From assembly GCF_029433295.1 (NCBI RefSeq), contig NZ_JAQTHV010000001.1, positions 558,001 to 622,000 of the forward strand: a stretch of DNA of 64,000 nt. Direction: 5' to 3'. Below the pieces are notes generated by a model. That model was not told where the DNA came from and ran no database searches. It saw only the letters and a program-made list of their open reading frames with translations. The DNA is from Bifidobacterium sp. ESL0784 (GTDB lineage: Bacteria; Actinomycetota; Actinomycetes; Actinomycetales; Bifidobacteriaceae). The position numbers and the translations under genes were made by a program. Shown in pieces: positions 1 to 9,719 of this stretch (position 1 is its first letter; the number at the start of each line of letters is the position of its first letter).

Positions 1-613
1 CGTAGGGGGCCTCAAGCGAATCCTTGCTGGCCTGGGGCTCGAGGAAGGTCTGTGACTGGGTGTCGTTGGCGGCGGGAGCGGCGTAGGACGTTGCGGCCGG
101 CGCTTCGTATCCGCTTTGCGGGGCGTCTGCCGTATTGTCGGTGGCAGGTGTCGGGTTGGTGGCGGCGGGCGCGGGGCTAGTGGCAGCCGTGGAAGTGGCG
201 GCATCCGCGGGAGTGGTTGTGGTCGTGGGAGTGGCCGAAGCCGCATAGCTGCCGACGGTTTGGCTGTCCAATGTCGTGCCCGAAGGCTGTTCGCCGGGAA
301 GGTCGGGGAACCCGGTGCTGTCGCCCGGCATCGAGGTGCTCAGTACGGTTTCCTCGGAGATCTCCTCGCCTTCGCCGATGCCTTGGATGGAACCGAGCAC
401 GGTGCTGTCGTCACTTGGATCTGTGGCGGTGTGCCGGGGTTCCGGCTTGCCTGCGAACCTCGAGCGTTTCGGCAGCGAGGGGAACGCGCTTTTGCTGCGA
501 TCACTCGTCTCGTCGTTGCTGACGAATTCCGGGCGGTGGGTGGCATCGGAGAGGTGCGTGGCGTCCGAGATTTTCGTCTCATCGTTGGACGGGTCGCTCT
601 TGTGTGTGCTCAT
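1..613 (-). CDS. N-terminal part of a probable MoxR-type AAA ATPase of the PFNA cluster (runs off the window)
   Basis: An open frame starts with ATG at 613 and runs leftwards without a stop to base 1, giving about 204 residues. The visible part is hydrophilic and disordered: a charged Ser/Thr/Asp/Glu-rich start, then Pro/Ala/Thr-rich sequence. No Walker motif is visible yet. It follows the Fn3 protein gene by about 150 bp on the same strand. In Bifidobacterium the PFNA cluster order is kinase, fn3, aaa-atp, duf58, tgm, so the next gene should be the MoxR-like ATPase, here with a long N-terminal extension. That identity is inferred only from gene order; the frame and start are seen directly. 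GGAGAA-like sequence just upstream of the ATG is a plausible ribosome site. Confidence 0.55.
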   Translation of the reverse strand, partial: MSTHKSDPSNDETKISDATHLSDATHRPEFVSNDETSDRSKSAFPSLPKRSRFAGKPEPRHTATDPSDDSTVLGSIQGIGEGEEISEETVLSTSMPGDSTGFPDLPGEQPSGTTLDSQTVGSYAASATPTTTTTPADAATSTAATSPAPAATNPTPATDNTADAPQSGYEAPAATSYAAPAANDTQSQTFLEPQASKDSLEAPY

Positions 614-761
614 AGATTCTCCTTTATGATTGCTCGATGAGCCGATGGATTGTTGTTGATGCATTGGTTATCTTGGCTGCCAGGCCTTTCGGATGCCCCT
701 ATGGGGTTGCGAAAAGGCATGGCCGGTTTCGCACCCGTGCGCTTCATTGGTGTGCCTGCCA

Positions 762-3700
762 TCATCGCCTCGCCCCCTGTTGCCTGGCCGCGACGGCGAG
801 ATTGCGTTGCATGACCGTGCGCTGCAGTGTGGGGAATGAGTCGACGAGGCTCTGCGATTTGGCCTCGCCGCCGCCCGGTTCGCTGGAGCTAACGGATGAG
901 GAAGCGGGGGCTCTCGTACCGTAGACGCCTGTGCCGTTTGCGGTGGCGTTGTATTGGGTGTTGCTGCCTGCATCCGGGATGGTGGCGTTGATCGCCCACG
1001 AGAAATCGCTATTGTTATAGTCCTCGTCGCCAAGGCCCGTGACGTCGCAGCTCATGGCCTGGCCTGGCTGCCAACCGGCGCAGGAAGTGTTCTTGCCGTC
1101 CACGCTGATGGTCAGGTTGTAGACAACATGGCCGTTGTAAGAGTCGCTGTTGCCTCCGGTCACATTGATTTTGTGGCGATCACTCGTATCCCAGGTCATT
1201 GTCAGGGGCGAGGTGATTTCGGTCTGCTTCTTGTAGACGTCATTGGACTGGGCCGTTGCGCTCGGGCCCGGGGAGCCATTGAGAATCTGGGCCACGTTGA
1301 CCCCGGCGCAGGTGCTCCACGGGCTGACCGTGCCGTATTGGGGCGATGTGTCGGTGGTCATGCCTCCGCCGTTGATCGAGAAGCCGTCGTATTCGCCTCT
1401 GCCGTTGATATTGACGTAGCACCTGTTGTCGGCTCTGGAGACGGCGATGATGGGTTGCTTGATGGAATAGCCGGGGGTCGCCTCGGCGGTGACCGCCGTG
1501 GTGGAGCGTGCGGAATGCTTCGGATTGACGACCACCGAGATCCTCTGCTTGACGTTGTATTGGTGCTTTTGGACCGCCACCGAATCGCTGAGGCTGCTGC
1601 AGGTGATGTTAGGCGAGAAATCGCCGCCTATGCTGATGCTTCCGCAGCCTGCGTTGCGCATGTTGCCCAGGGTGACCTTGATGTCCATCCTATCTCCGCT
1701 GGCGCTCTGGCTCATGGAGACCGTCGGCTGGTCCGGGTCGCCCCAGGCCACGTTGTTGCCGGCGGACACGGTCTCGCTCACCGGGCCGTCGCCTGCGCGG
1801 TTGTGCCCGCGCACGGTGGCGCTGAAGGTCGAGCCGTCGCTGATCTCGCCGTTGCCCAAATCGAAGGTCTGGCTCAGGCTGCTCGTGTGCTTGACCTTGC
1901 CGTTCATCGTGACGGTGTAATCGTCAGGCTTCGTGCCGGTGTAGGTGGGCGCACCCCAGCTGACGGTGACCTTCTGGTAGTCGCCTTGGACCTTAATGCC
2001 GCTGGGGGCGTCGGGCACCTTGTCCGGCATGGCGTCGACGCTGTTCGACGGCCTCGACCAGCCGGCCTCGTTCCTGGCGCGCACGCTGAAGCTGTAGTTC
2101 CTGCCGTTGGTCAGGCCGGTGATATTGCAGGTGGTCACGGCGCCGCACGATTTGGCGTTGCCGTCGTAATCCACCTCGTAGTCGCTGATGGGGCTGCCGT
2201 TGGCGCTGCCCGGCGTCCAGCTCAGATTGACCGCGCTGTCGGCGGGCTGGCCGGCGACCGGTGAGAGCAGCGGCGGGGCGGGCTTGTCGATCACGGAGAT
2301 GGTGATGGTGGCGCTGACCTCGCGCTCCTTGGTCTTGGTGGCGTCCTGGACGTTGACCACCACGGTGTTGGACGAGGCGCCGATGTCGGCGGCCGCGTGG
2401 ATGCCGATGGAACCCCTCGAGCCGCAGTCGACCTTGAGTTTCGCGGTGTCGTCGGCCTGGCAGCTTACCACCGTAAGCGGTGTGTCGGGGAACGGGTTAA
2501 ACGCGCCGGAAAGGATGTCGACGGTGGTGGAGTCGCCGGCGTTCATGCGTTTGCTGACCCCGGAGATCTTGGCGAGCGGCCGTGTGGACTGCACCACCTG
2601 CGCCGTCAGCCCAGCCGAAACGGTGCCGTTGGAATACTTGATGGTGATCGGGATACTCGATATCGAGCCCACCGCGGCGTCGGTCGACGCCTTCACCGTC
2701 AGCTTGCCGCCGCTGGTGAGATGCGATTCGATGGAGCCGGAGGCCTGGCCGCCGGAATAGCTGTAGTCCTTCTCATCCTCGTCCAGGCCGCTGGGGGCGT
2801 GGGTCAGGGCCGTCAGATCGATGGTCTTGGCGTCCTCGCCCGCCGCGACGCTGATGGTGGAGGCGGAGAAGGTGGGCGGCGGCACGTTGCGGCCGATGAC
2901 GGTGATGGGCAGGGTGAGCACGGACGAGTTGATGATCTTGGCCTGCTTCGAGCCGTTCTTGTCCTTGCTGTTGTCGTCGCGCTTGCCGTCGGAGACCGTG
3001 AAGGTGATGGAGGCCGGGCCCGCGTAGTCCTTCGGTGCGGTGAACTTCAGGGTCTGGTCGTTGACGTAATAATCGGAATTATCACTTTTGGTGGCGCTGA
3101 TCGAATCCTTGTCGACATAAGGGGTCTTGCCGGGCCCGACGCGCACGTAATCGGCGAGGTTGATATTGACGCTGCGCTTGGCGTTGACCTTGATCGGCGG
3201 CGCCTTCGGGCGCAACGTCGGTGGGAAGACGCCGTACTGCGGCACCTGCACGAAGGCCGTGGAGGTGATGTGGTAGGTGGTGTTCGTCACCGTGTAAGGC
3301 ACGCTTCTGGCCTCGTCGGTGAGGTCGACGGTCACCGTGGTGGATTTGTCGCCGCCCTTGACGTGGGCGTGGTCGGCAGCGGTCGGGTCGATGCCGACCT
3401 TGAGCTCGTTGGCGGTGCCGGAGGGGTTCGCAATCCATTGCGAAAGATCGACATCGACAGATTTCTTGTCGAGCGTGGCGGCGGAGGGCACGCGGTAATC
3501 GTAGGCCGTTGGCGGTTCGATGGGCGCGTTCGGGTCGGTGGTCACCGTCAGCGTCGCGGTATCGGAAAGGCCCGCCTTGTCTTTGACGGTGTAGACGATG
3601 TATGACGTTCCCGCCTGGGCCGGCGTCTTGAAGGAGATCATGTTGTCGGCGACGCTGGCCCCGCTGATGCCTTGCATCTGCAGGTTCTTGTCGACCTTGA

Positions 3701-6700
3701 GATCGGTGTTGTCGCCGGAAATGTCGTTCTGCGCCACCGGTACGTTGGCTTCGGTGTTGGGTCGCAGCGTCACCTGGTCGTCGCGTGCGTACACGCCGGA
3801 ATCGGAGGTGCCCTTGTAGACGCCCACGCGAATCTGGGCCTGGGCGCGTTGGCCGGTCCAATCCTCTACGGCGTAAGTGAATGTATCGGTTCCTGATGAA
3901 TCGCTGTAGGCCTCGTAGACCATATAGTTCGCGCCGACCTCGTCGATGCGGCCCATCTTCGGCGATTTGTCGCCGAGGCCGAGCAGTGTATCGTCGTCGC
4001 CGTCGGTGTCGATGCCCGTCAGGGTGATCGGGATGCGCACCTTCTGGCCGGCGGCCACCTGCGCCTGCGTGTCCTGCGGGGTGGGGGCTGGCTTGTTGTT
4101 GGCGTCCTTGGCGTGCACCGTGATGGTGATGATGCCGGAGGCCGCGTTGCCGAGGTTGTCGCGCACCGTGTAGGTCACCGGGTAGACGCCCGGGGTGTTC
4201 GAGGCCTGGTAACGCACGTCGTCGCCGGAGACGAAGACTAGCCCTTTGAAGGTCTTCTTGCTGTACTGCAGCGTGTTCTGCAGCTTGACGGTGGTGCCGT
4301 CGGCGTGGGAGACGTGGTCGATTACATCGACGCTGACGATGCCGCCGGTGCGCACGTTGGCGGTGACGTTGGCGGCTTTCGGCGCCGCGTTGGCGGTGGT
4401 CAGGGCCGGCGGCTGCAGCACGATGGTGCCGCGGGACGAGCCGGCGGAGTTGGCCACGGTATAGGTGAGTTTGACGGGTTTGGTGGGGATTTGGCGAGCG
4501 GTCATATAGACGCGCTTGTGGGCCACCAGCCCGGTCTTGATTCCCAGCTTCGGGTCGACGTTGACGGAGGTCACCGAAAGCACCCCGCCCATCGGGTCGG
4601 TGTCGTTGTTGAGCGGCTCCACGATGGCGGTCTGATCGGCCCCCATCAGCGCCACGTCATTGGCGGCGATGGGTTTGGCCGATTCGCCGGTCACTGGCTG
4701 CACCTCCAAACGTGCCAGGCCCTGCGCCTCGACGCTGCCTTGGCTGATGGTATAGGGAACGTAATATGTTCCGGGGTTGCTGGCCTTGAAGGTGAAGGAG
4801 AGGTCGGCCGAATTGGTGGAAGTGGTCGTACCAGTCGGGGTGTTGACCGCCGAAAGCACGGGCGGCTGGGCGCTGGTGCCATGCACGTATTGCTTGAGCT
4901 CGACGGTGGTGGAGGTATCGGGCGTGGTGTTTTTGGTCACCGCGTCGATCATCGCCCCCAGCGTGTTCGCCGGGCGTACGGAGAAGTAGATGAGCCCGTT
5001 GCCGGTGTGCATGCCGTCGGAGACGGTCACTTCCACGCCCACACGGCCGCCGGTCAGCGAACCGGTGTTGAAGACGAGCTGCCCGTCGGCGCGGGTGGAG
5101 ACGGCGACCTGGTTGTTGTTCTGGGCGACGGCCGAGACCAGCGTCATTGGGTCGCCTTCGGGGTCGGTGAAGCTGCCCAGGGCGTTGACGCTGAAGGTGG
5201 CTCCCTGCTCCACGTCGTATTCGGGAGGGGTGTCGGTCTGAGCCGGGGGCTGGTTGACGTTGCCGCCGGTGATGGTGAGGTTGACCGTCGCGGTGCTCGA
5301 CTGCCCGCGGCCGTCATTGATGTCGTAGGTGAAGCTCGTCCTGCCCGGCGTGGCACCGGTGGTGTCCAGCTGAAGGTAGCGGCCCGAATAGATGGGGGCC
5401 ACGGTGATGCCGGCGCCCGAGACGGGGCCGACCTTGGTGATGTGCAGCACCGAGCAATCCGTCTGCTCGTCGTTGCGCAGCACGTCGAGGATTTGCTGGC
5501 CGCCCACGCGCGCGCCGAAATTGTCGTCCTCGGCCTTGATCTCGCCGGATTTGGTGGAGCAGGTGGGTTTGAACTGCGTCTGGTTGTTGGCGGAATCGGA
5601 ATTCTTCTGCTGGTTGGCGGTCTTCTTCGTTTCGATCTGGCGCCATTGGATCTTGATGACCTTGTTGGACTGGTCCGGGTTCCACACATTGCCGTTGGTC
5701 ACGTCGTTCAAGACCACGAGCCGGTGGTTGGTGCGGAAGACCAGCTGCGAAGTCGGCGAGATGGACTGCAGGGTCTGCCACGGGGCCTTCGCGGTGTCGC
5801 CTTTGCCTTGGTTCGCCTCAGCCGCGCCGTCGGCCGAACACAGGCGGATATAGTTGTGCGCCTGCTGCGACCAGGCGGCATAGACGCAGCCCTTTGACGA
5901 GACGGGCTGAGCGGCCTCGGCTGTGCCCTTGTTCATGAACGCGGCAGTTTTGTTGCCATGCTTGAAATCAACGGTGAAGACGCCGTTGCGTGCGCTCGCC
6001 GCCACCCAGTCGCCTTGGGCGTCATCGACCGCTGGGGCCTGCAGGCTCACCGGTCCGCGTGAATCGATTTGCGCGCTGCCGCCCTGCCACATGATGCTCT
6101 GTTTGGCCGCGATCACCGGGCGGTCGCCGATGACGGTGAAGCTGTCGGCATTGGTTCCCTTGCCGTCGGTGATGGATTTGAGCGTCTTCACCACGCTGTG
6201 GGCGTTGTCCATTTTGAGCACCGCGCCGTCGCCCGGCCGGTAGCCGTAGACCGAGCCGTTGCGGTCCACCGCGATGAGCCCGTGGGTTCCCAGCTGCATC
6301 TGGGGGGAGGAGGTCTTGGGGGTGATGGAATCGAGGTTGTCCGCATCCCCGACCCACACGTTGCCGGTTTTGTGGTTCAGGAACGCCGCCGTGCTGTCGC
6401 CGATGAACGTCGAAGTCGAATTTTTGACCTCGGCCTTGCCGTGGATGCCGAGGTTCGAGGCGACGATGCCCTGCGCCTTCGCCCCGTCCGAAAGGATCAC
6501 GTTGTCGTCGTGTTGGCTGACGTCGAAGGTGGGCGTGGTGGGCGCCACCGCGCCGTTGGCCTGCTGGAGCTTGACGTTGAAACGTGCGGCCTTGCGGTCC
6601 TTAAGCGAGGTGACCCATACCGTTCCGTCGTCGAGGTGGACGTGGGTGCGTGTCAAAGTATTGATGATGATGGCCCCAGCCACGATGCCGAGCAGCAGGA

Positions 6701-6806
6701 GCAGCACGAGGACAGGGGTAAGCCAGCGGCGGTTCGTCTGCGAATTCAGGCGCCTCAAGGCAAGACGGACGCTATGCTCACCCTGTGATTTGCGCGATGC
6801 CTTCAT
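762..6806 (-). CDS. fn3: Giant membrane-anchored Ig-like/fibronectin type III protein (PFNA cluster fn3)
   Basis: This is a 2014-residue type II membrane protein. A basic N-terminus (residues 1-30) is followed by one hydrophobic segment (about 31-52), and everything after it should lie outside the cell. Residues about 60-400 have repeated short beta-strand and Trp-rich motifs that resemble a beta-propeller. About 400-1500 holds tandem Ig/cadherin-like repeats with recurring Thr-Asp-Pro-Glu-Gly-Asp style calcium loops. Two fibronectin type III domains lie at roughly 1505-1590 and 1595-1690. There is no LPXTG sorting signal. Start ATG 6806 has a good GGGAGGAAA site. It lies directly downstream of the kinase gene, as in the bifidobacterial PFNA cluster. 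Surface adhesion or signalling is inferred from the family. Confidence 0.85.
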   Translation of the reverse strand: MKASRKSQGEHSVRLALRRLNSQTNRRWLTPVLVLLLLLGIVAGAIIINTLTRTHVHLDDGTVWVTSLKDRKAARFNVKLQQANGAVAPTTPTFDVSQHDDNVILSDGAKAQGIVASNLGIHGKAEVKNSTSTFIGDSTAAFLNHKTGNVWVGDADNLDSITPKTSSPQMQLGTHGLIAVDRNGSVYGYRPGDGAVLKMDNAHSVVKTLKSITDGKGTNADSFTVIGDRPVIAAKQSIMWQGGSAQIDSRGPVSLQAPAVDDAQGDWVAASARNGVFTVDFKHGNKTAAFMNKGTAEAAQPVSSKGCVYAAWSQQAHNYIRLCSADGAAEANQGKGDTAKAPWQTLQSISPTSQLVFRTNHRLVVLNDVTNGNVWNPDQSNKVIKIQWRQIETKKTANQQKNSDSANNQTQFKPTCSTKSGEIKAEDDNFGARVGGQQILDVLRNDEQTDCSVLHITKVGPVSGAGITVAPIYSGRYLQLDTTGATPGRTSFTYDINDGRGQSSTATVNLTITGGNVNQPPAQTDTPPEYDVEQGATFSVNALGSFTDPEGDPMTLVSAVAQNNNQVAVSTRADGQLVFNTGSLTGGRVGVEVTVSDGMHTGNGLIYFSVRPANTLGAMIDAVTKNTTPDTSTTVELKQYVHGTSAQPPVLSAVNTPTGTTTSTNSADLSFTFKASNPGTYYVPYTISQGSVEAQGLARLEVQPVTGESAKPIAANDVALMGADQTAIVEPLNNDTDPMGGVLSVTSVNVDPKLGIKTGLVAHKRVYMTARQIPTKPVKLTYTVANSAGSSRGTIVLQPPALTTANAAPKAANVTANVRTGGIVSVDVIDHVSHADGTTVKLQNTLQYSKKTFKGLVFVSGDDVRYQASNTPGVYPVTYTVRDNLGNAASGIITITVHAKDANNKPAPTPQDTQAQVAAGQKVRIPITLTGIDTDGDDDTLLGLGDKSPKMGRIDEVGANYMVYEAYSDSSGTDTFTYAVEDWTGQRAQAQIRVGVYKGTSDSGVYARDDQVTLRPNTEANVPVAQNDISGDNTDLKVDKNLQMQGISGASVADNMISFKTPAQAGTSYIVYTVKDKAGLSDTATLTVTTDPNAPIEPPTAYDYRVPSAATLDKKSVDVDLSQWIANPSGTANELKVGIDPTAADHAHVKGGDKSTTVTVDLTDEARSVPYTVTNTTYHITSTAFVQVPQYGVFPPTLRPKAPPIKVNAKRSVNINLADYVRVGPGKTPYVDKDSISATKSDNSDYYVNDQTLKFTAPKDYAGPASITFTVSDGKRDDNSKDKNGSKQAKIINSSVLTLPITVIGRNVPPPTFSASTISVAAGEDAKTIDLTALTHAPSGLDEDEKDYSYSGGQASGSIESHLTSGGKLTVKASTDAAVGSISSIPITIKYSNGTVSAGLTAQVVQSTRPLAKISGVSKRMNAGDSTTVDILSGAFNPFPDTPLTVVSCQADDTAKLKVDCGSRGSIGIHAAADIGASSNTVVVNVQDATKTKEREVSATITISVIDKPAPPLLSPVAGQPADSAVNLSWTPGSANGSPISDYEVDYDGNAKSCGAVTTCNITGLTNGRNYSFSVRARNEAGWSRPSNSVDAMPDKVPDAPSGIKVQGDYQKVTVSWGAPTYTGTKPDDYTVTMNGKVKHTSSLSQTFDLGNGEISDGSTFSATVRGHNRAGDGPVSETVSAGNNVAWGDPDQPTVSMSQSASGDRMDIKVTLGNMRNAGCGSISIGGDFSPNITCSSLSDSVAVQKHQYNVKQRISVVVNPKHSARSTTAVTAEATPGYSIKQPIIAVSRADNRCYVNINGRGEYDGFSINGGGMTTDTSPQYGTVSPWSTCAGVNVAQILNGSPGPSATAQSNDVYKKQTEITSPLTMTWDTSDRHKINVTGGNSDSYNGHVVYNLTISVDGKNTSCAGWQPGQAMSCDVTGLGDEDYNNSDFSWAINATIPDAGSNTQYNATANGTGVYGTRAPASSSVSSSEPGGGEAKSQSLVDSFPTLQRTVMQRNLAVAARQQGARR

Positions 6807-6892
6807 CAGCTGCTTTCCTCCCTGTTATAGCCTCGAACGATTCACCCGAAAATCCTTTTATCCGCCGCTCGGCGATGACCTTGTCGTAGCGT

Positions 6893-8344
6893 TTACTGCT
6901 TTGTTACCGCACAGGCCATCGCGGGGCTGGCAGACATTCGTCCGTCGGCTCTTACAATACTAACCTGAATGCATGTCTGGGGTTTGCCGCTAGCAACATT
7001 GAGGGTGACCTTGGGCTCTTTGACGATCGAGGTCTGGGTGCCAGGTGCCGCCGACCCGTCCTCGACTTCCGCCCAGGCGTAGGTGTCCCCGGGCTTGGGG
7101 GCCGGGTTGTTCCAGGTGAACGTCACATTCTGGCCGTCGGCGGTGCCCATGAGGTTCGTGGCTTGCGGCACCGCGGCCCCCGCGTTCTCGCTGGTGATGT
7201 CGTCCTTCTGACCTCTGTCCTGGCCGTTGCCTTTGCCGTTCTTGGCGTTTTCCGAACTGCCGTCACCCGAATGCGGGGTCTGCATCGTATCGATTTTCGT
7301 GCGTTCGTCGGATTTCTTGCTATCCATGCGCGGCAACACCACGAAAGCGAACGTGGCCACGATGATCGCCACCGCGGCCAGCGCGGCCACGGCGATGATC
7401 AGCGGCTTCTTCGAGCGTTTGCGTTGCGGGGTGGCCACCCTGGCGCCGAACCGGCCCTTGCCCGGTTGCGGCATCGGGTGATGCGCCGAGAACGGGTCGC
7501 AGCCCTCCGCCACGAACGGGGTGACGTTGAGCCCGCAATCCTCCTGCGCCTGCTGCAGGGCCCGGCCGAGCTGCTGCGCCGAAAGGTAGCGGGCGTCCGG
7601 GTCTTTGCCCATGGCCTTCAAGAGGATCTGATCGACTTCCTTGGGCACGTCGGGAATGGCGTTTTTCGGCAACGAGTCCGAGACGATATTCAGCGCCAGC
7701 TCGCTTTGCGTGTGCGGATGGAAGACGTATTCGAAGGGCGATTCGCCGGCGAGCAGGCCGTAGAGCGAGGCTGCCAGCGAATAGATGTCGGAGGTTTCGG
7801 TGCCGCCGCCCTTGCCGGTCAGCACTTCCGGGGGTGCCCACGGCACGGAAAAGCCGGTGCGCGACTTCGCCTCGTAGATGCTGGTCGAGATGCCGAAATC
7901 GGAAAGGGCCGGCTGATTGGCGGAAGTGAGAAGGATATTGGCCGGTTTGATGTCGCGGTGGATGATGCCGTGGCGGTGCGCGGTCTGCAGGGCTCCGGTG
8001 AGCTTGACCCCGAGGTCGAGCACCTCGGCGACGCTGAGCCTGCGGCTGCGCATGATCTCCTTATAGGAACCGTGCGGCGCGTATTCGAGGACGAGATACG
8101 GCAGGCCGGTCTGTGGGGTCAAGCCCGAGCCGTAGATGGAGACGATATAAGGGTGCGCCGAAAGCTGGGCCATGATCTTGGCCTCTTTTTCGAAGGTCTC
8201 GTCGAAACTGCGGTCCTGCCTTGATTTGCCGACTTTGACGGCCACCTCGCGGTTGAGGCTGTGCTGGCGGTAGAGATACACGTCGGCCGTGGAGCCGGTT
8301 CCCAGCTCGCGGATGAAATCACAATCGGGTATCGTCGGCGCCAT
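6893..8344 (-). CDS. pkb2: Transmembrane serine/threonine protein kinase (PknB-like, PFNA cluster)
   Basis: A 483-residue Hanks-type kinase. The glycine loop (LGTGSTADVY) is at residues 14-23, the ATP lysine is K37, the catalytic HRD is at 129-131 and DFG at 149-151, so it should be active. A basic juxtamembrane stretch precedes a transmembrane helix at about 313-337. The outer part ends in one Fn3-like beta domain (about 400-483) instead of PASTA repeats. ATG 8344 was chosen because AGAAAGG lies 4-5 nt upstream; an in-frame TTG at 8365 would add seven residues. The giant Fn3 gene follows after 86 bp, suggesting one transcript and a shared surface-sensing role (inference from the cluster). 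Confidence 0.9.
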   Translation of the reverse strand: MAPTIPDCDFIRELGTGSTADVYLYRQHSLNREVAVKVGKSRQDRSFDETFEKEAKIMAQLSAHPYIVSIYGSGLTPQTGLPYLVLEYAPHGSYKEIMRSRRLSVAEVLDLGVKLTGALQTAHRHGIIHRDIKPANILLTSANQPALSDFGISTSIYEAKSRTGFSVPWAPPEVLTGKGGGTETSDIYSLAASLYGLLAGESPFEYVFHPHTQSELALNIVSDSLPKNAIPDVPKEVDQILLKAMGKDPDARYLSAQQLGRALQQAQEDCGLNVTPFVAEGCDPFSAHHPMPQPGKGRFGARVATPQRKRSKKPLIIAVAALAAVAIIVATFAFVVLPRMDSKKSDERTKIDTMQTPHSGDGSSENAKNGKGNGQDRGQKDDITSENAGAAVPQATNLMGTADGQNVTFTWNNPAPKPGDTYAWAEVEDGSAAPGTQTSIVKEPKVTLNVASGKPQTCIQVSIVRADGRMSASPAMACAVTKQ

Positions 8345-8716
8345 CGCGGCCCTTTCTTCTCTCAAATCTCTTAAAAGAAACTGACTGCATTTTACCTTTT
8401 ATGGCGAACTTTCTATATATTGCTCACTATCGTACGATTTGCACAGGCAAGGGGATGCATCCATGCAAAATCGGTTCGTTCAGGTTAGCTTAGGTTGTCT
8501 TAGTGGCTGTTTCCTGGCATTCGTTCGTTCGGGTGCGGTAAACGGGTCGCTGGGTTTGGTGACGTGTTTCCCGGCATTCGTTCGTTCGGATGCGATAGAC
8601 GGGTTGTTGGGATTGGTGACGTGTTTGTCGCATTTACTTGTGCGGGTGCGATAAATCGGTCGCTTTGGTTACGTAGGCTGGAGGCATCGATATAGAAACG
8701 CAGACAAAGGAACAAC
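8345..8716. other. Intergenic region between the divergent kinase and aldo/keto reductase genes
   Basis: There is no supportable gene here. The left part must hold the kinase promoter (AT-rich stretch 8390-8430). The right part holds a degenerate tandem repeat described separately and the AAAGGAAC ribosome site of the reductase. Confidence 0.6.
8515..8685. repeat. Degenerate tandem repeat, about 57-bp period, three copies
   Basis: The unit begins GGCATTCGTTCGTTCGG and recurs at 8516 and 8573, with a decayed third copy near 8630. Each unit ends with TTGGTGACGTGTTT or a variant. It lies 30-200 bp upstream of the reductase start. Function unknown. Confidence 0.6.
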
Positions 8717-9589
8717 ATGGTATTACATCGTAATCTCGGACCGTTCGACACCACCGCCATCGGTTTGGGCGAAATGCCGCTGACCATCGAAAACAATCTC
8801 GGCGAGGCCAAGGGCATCGAAACCATCCACGCCGCGCTCGACGCCGGCTGCCGTCACATCGACACCGCCTGGTCGTATTACTGCTCCGGCGGCGAGGAAC
8901 AAACCGGCGAAAAGCTGGTGCGTCGCGCCATGGAAAGCTGGGATGGCCCGAAGAACGAGGTGACCGTGGCCACCAAGATCGGCCATTTCCGCAACTTCGC
9001 CGACGACGGCAAGACCCCGACTTGGGGAGTCAACGGCCAGCCCGAGCACCTGATCGAGGCCGGCAAGCAGTCGGCGCTCGCGCTCGGCGTCGACACCATT
9101 GACCTGCTCTATTTCCACCGCCCCGACCCGTCCGTTCCTTATAACGAATCCATCGAGGCCATCAAGCAGCTGCTGGATGAAGGTGTGGCCAAGGAAGCCG
9201 GCATTTCCAACGCTTCTGTCGAGCAGATCGACATTGCACGCGGCATCTTGGGCGATAAGCTTGTCGCGGTGCAGAACCAGTTCTCGCCGACCTACCGCTC
9301 CACGCAGGACACCCTCGATTATTGCGAGAAGCTGGGCTTGGCGTTTGTCTGCTGGAGCCCGCTCGGCGGCTACCGCAGGGCCAAGGACGAGACCAAGTAC
9401 GACCCGTTCCGCGAGGTCGGCCGCGCCCATGGGGTGAGCCACCAGCAGGTCGTGCTCGCCTGGGAGCTGAGCCTGGGTCGTCACGTCTTCGTGATCCCCG
9501 GCGCCCATCGCCCTGCCACGATTCTCGACAGCCTCAAGGCCGGCGACCTAGAGCTTACCGCCGAAGAGCTCGCCAGTCTCAACGCCTGA
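8717..9589 (+). CDS. Aldo/keto reductase
   Basis: A 290-residue NADPH-dependent oxidoreductase with a TIM-barrel fold. The catalytic tetrad of the family can be placed at D49 (HIDTAW context), Y54, K87 (ATKIGH) and H134 (YFHRPD). The C-terminal NADP-binding part (FVIPGAHRP, about 255-263) is also present. The start has AAAGGAAC seven bases upstream. The gene stands alone between a tandem repeat and a long inverted repeat. The substrate cannot be read from sequence; relatives of this 290-residue type reduce sugar or keto-aldehyde substrates. Confidence 0.9.
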   Translation: MVLHRNLGPFDTTAIGLGEMPLTIENNLGEAKGIETIHAALDAGCRHIDTAWSYYCSGGEEQTGEKLVRRAMESWDGPKNEVTVATKIGHFRNFADDGKTPTWGVNGQPEHLIEAGKQSALALGVDTIDLLYFHRPDPSVPYNESIEAIKQLLDEGVAKEAGISNASVEQIDIARGILGDKLVAVQNQFSPTYRSTQDTLDYCEKLGLAFVCWSPLGGYRRAKDETKYDPFREVGRAHGVSHQQVVLAWELSLGRHVFVIPGAHRPATILDSLKAGDLELTAEELASLNA

Positions 9590-9605
9590 GTGGTGGCGGC
9601 TTTCT

Positions 9606-9691
9606 GCTAGTAATCGGTCAATCCTGCTAGAAAACGTATGTTTTGTACCTAGAAAACGTACGAAAACTAGCAGGATTGACCGGTTAGTAGC
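9606..9691. repeat. Long inverted repeat, CCTGCTAG family, copy 1
   Basis: Arms of about 25 bp (9606-9630 and 9667-9691) pair with two mismatches. The core contains CCTGCTAG on one side and CTAGCAGG on the other, and the inner segment has ATGTTTTG. A related copy lies at 61197-61272. It sits just after the reductase stop and may end transcription in both directions. Confidence 0.75.
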
Positions 9692-9719
9692 AGGAGTTTG
9701 TGAGCGTTGGTCCAAGCTG

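Noticed and set aside
954-2264. Long plus-strand open frames (for example 436 codons) opposite the Fn3 gene
   Set aside because: They are antisense shadows of a high-GC coding region, with no ribosome sites or recognisable domains.
8515-8685. CRISPR-like array
   Set aside because: The units are contiguous degenerate tandem repeats without spacers of constant length, and no cas genes are present.
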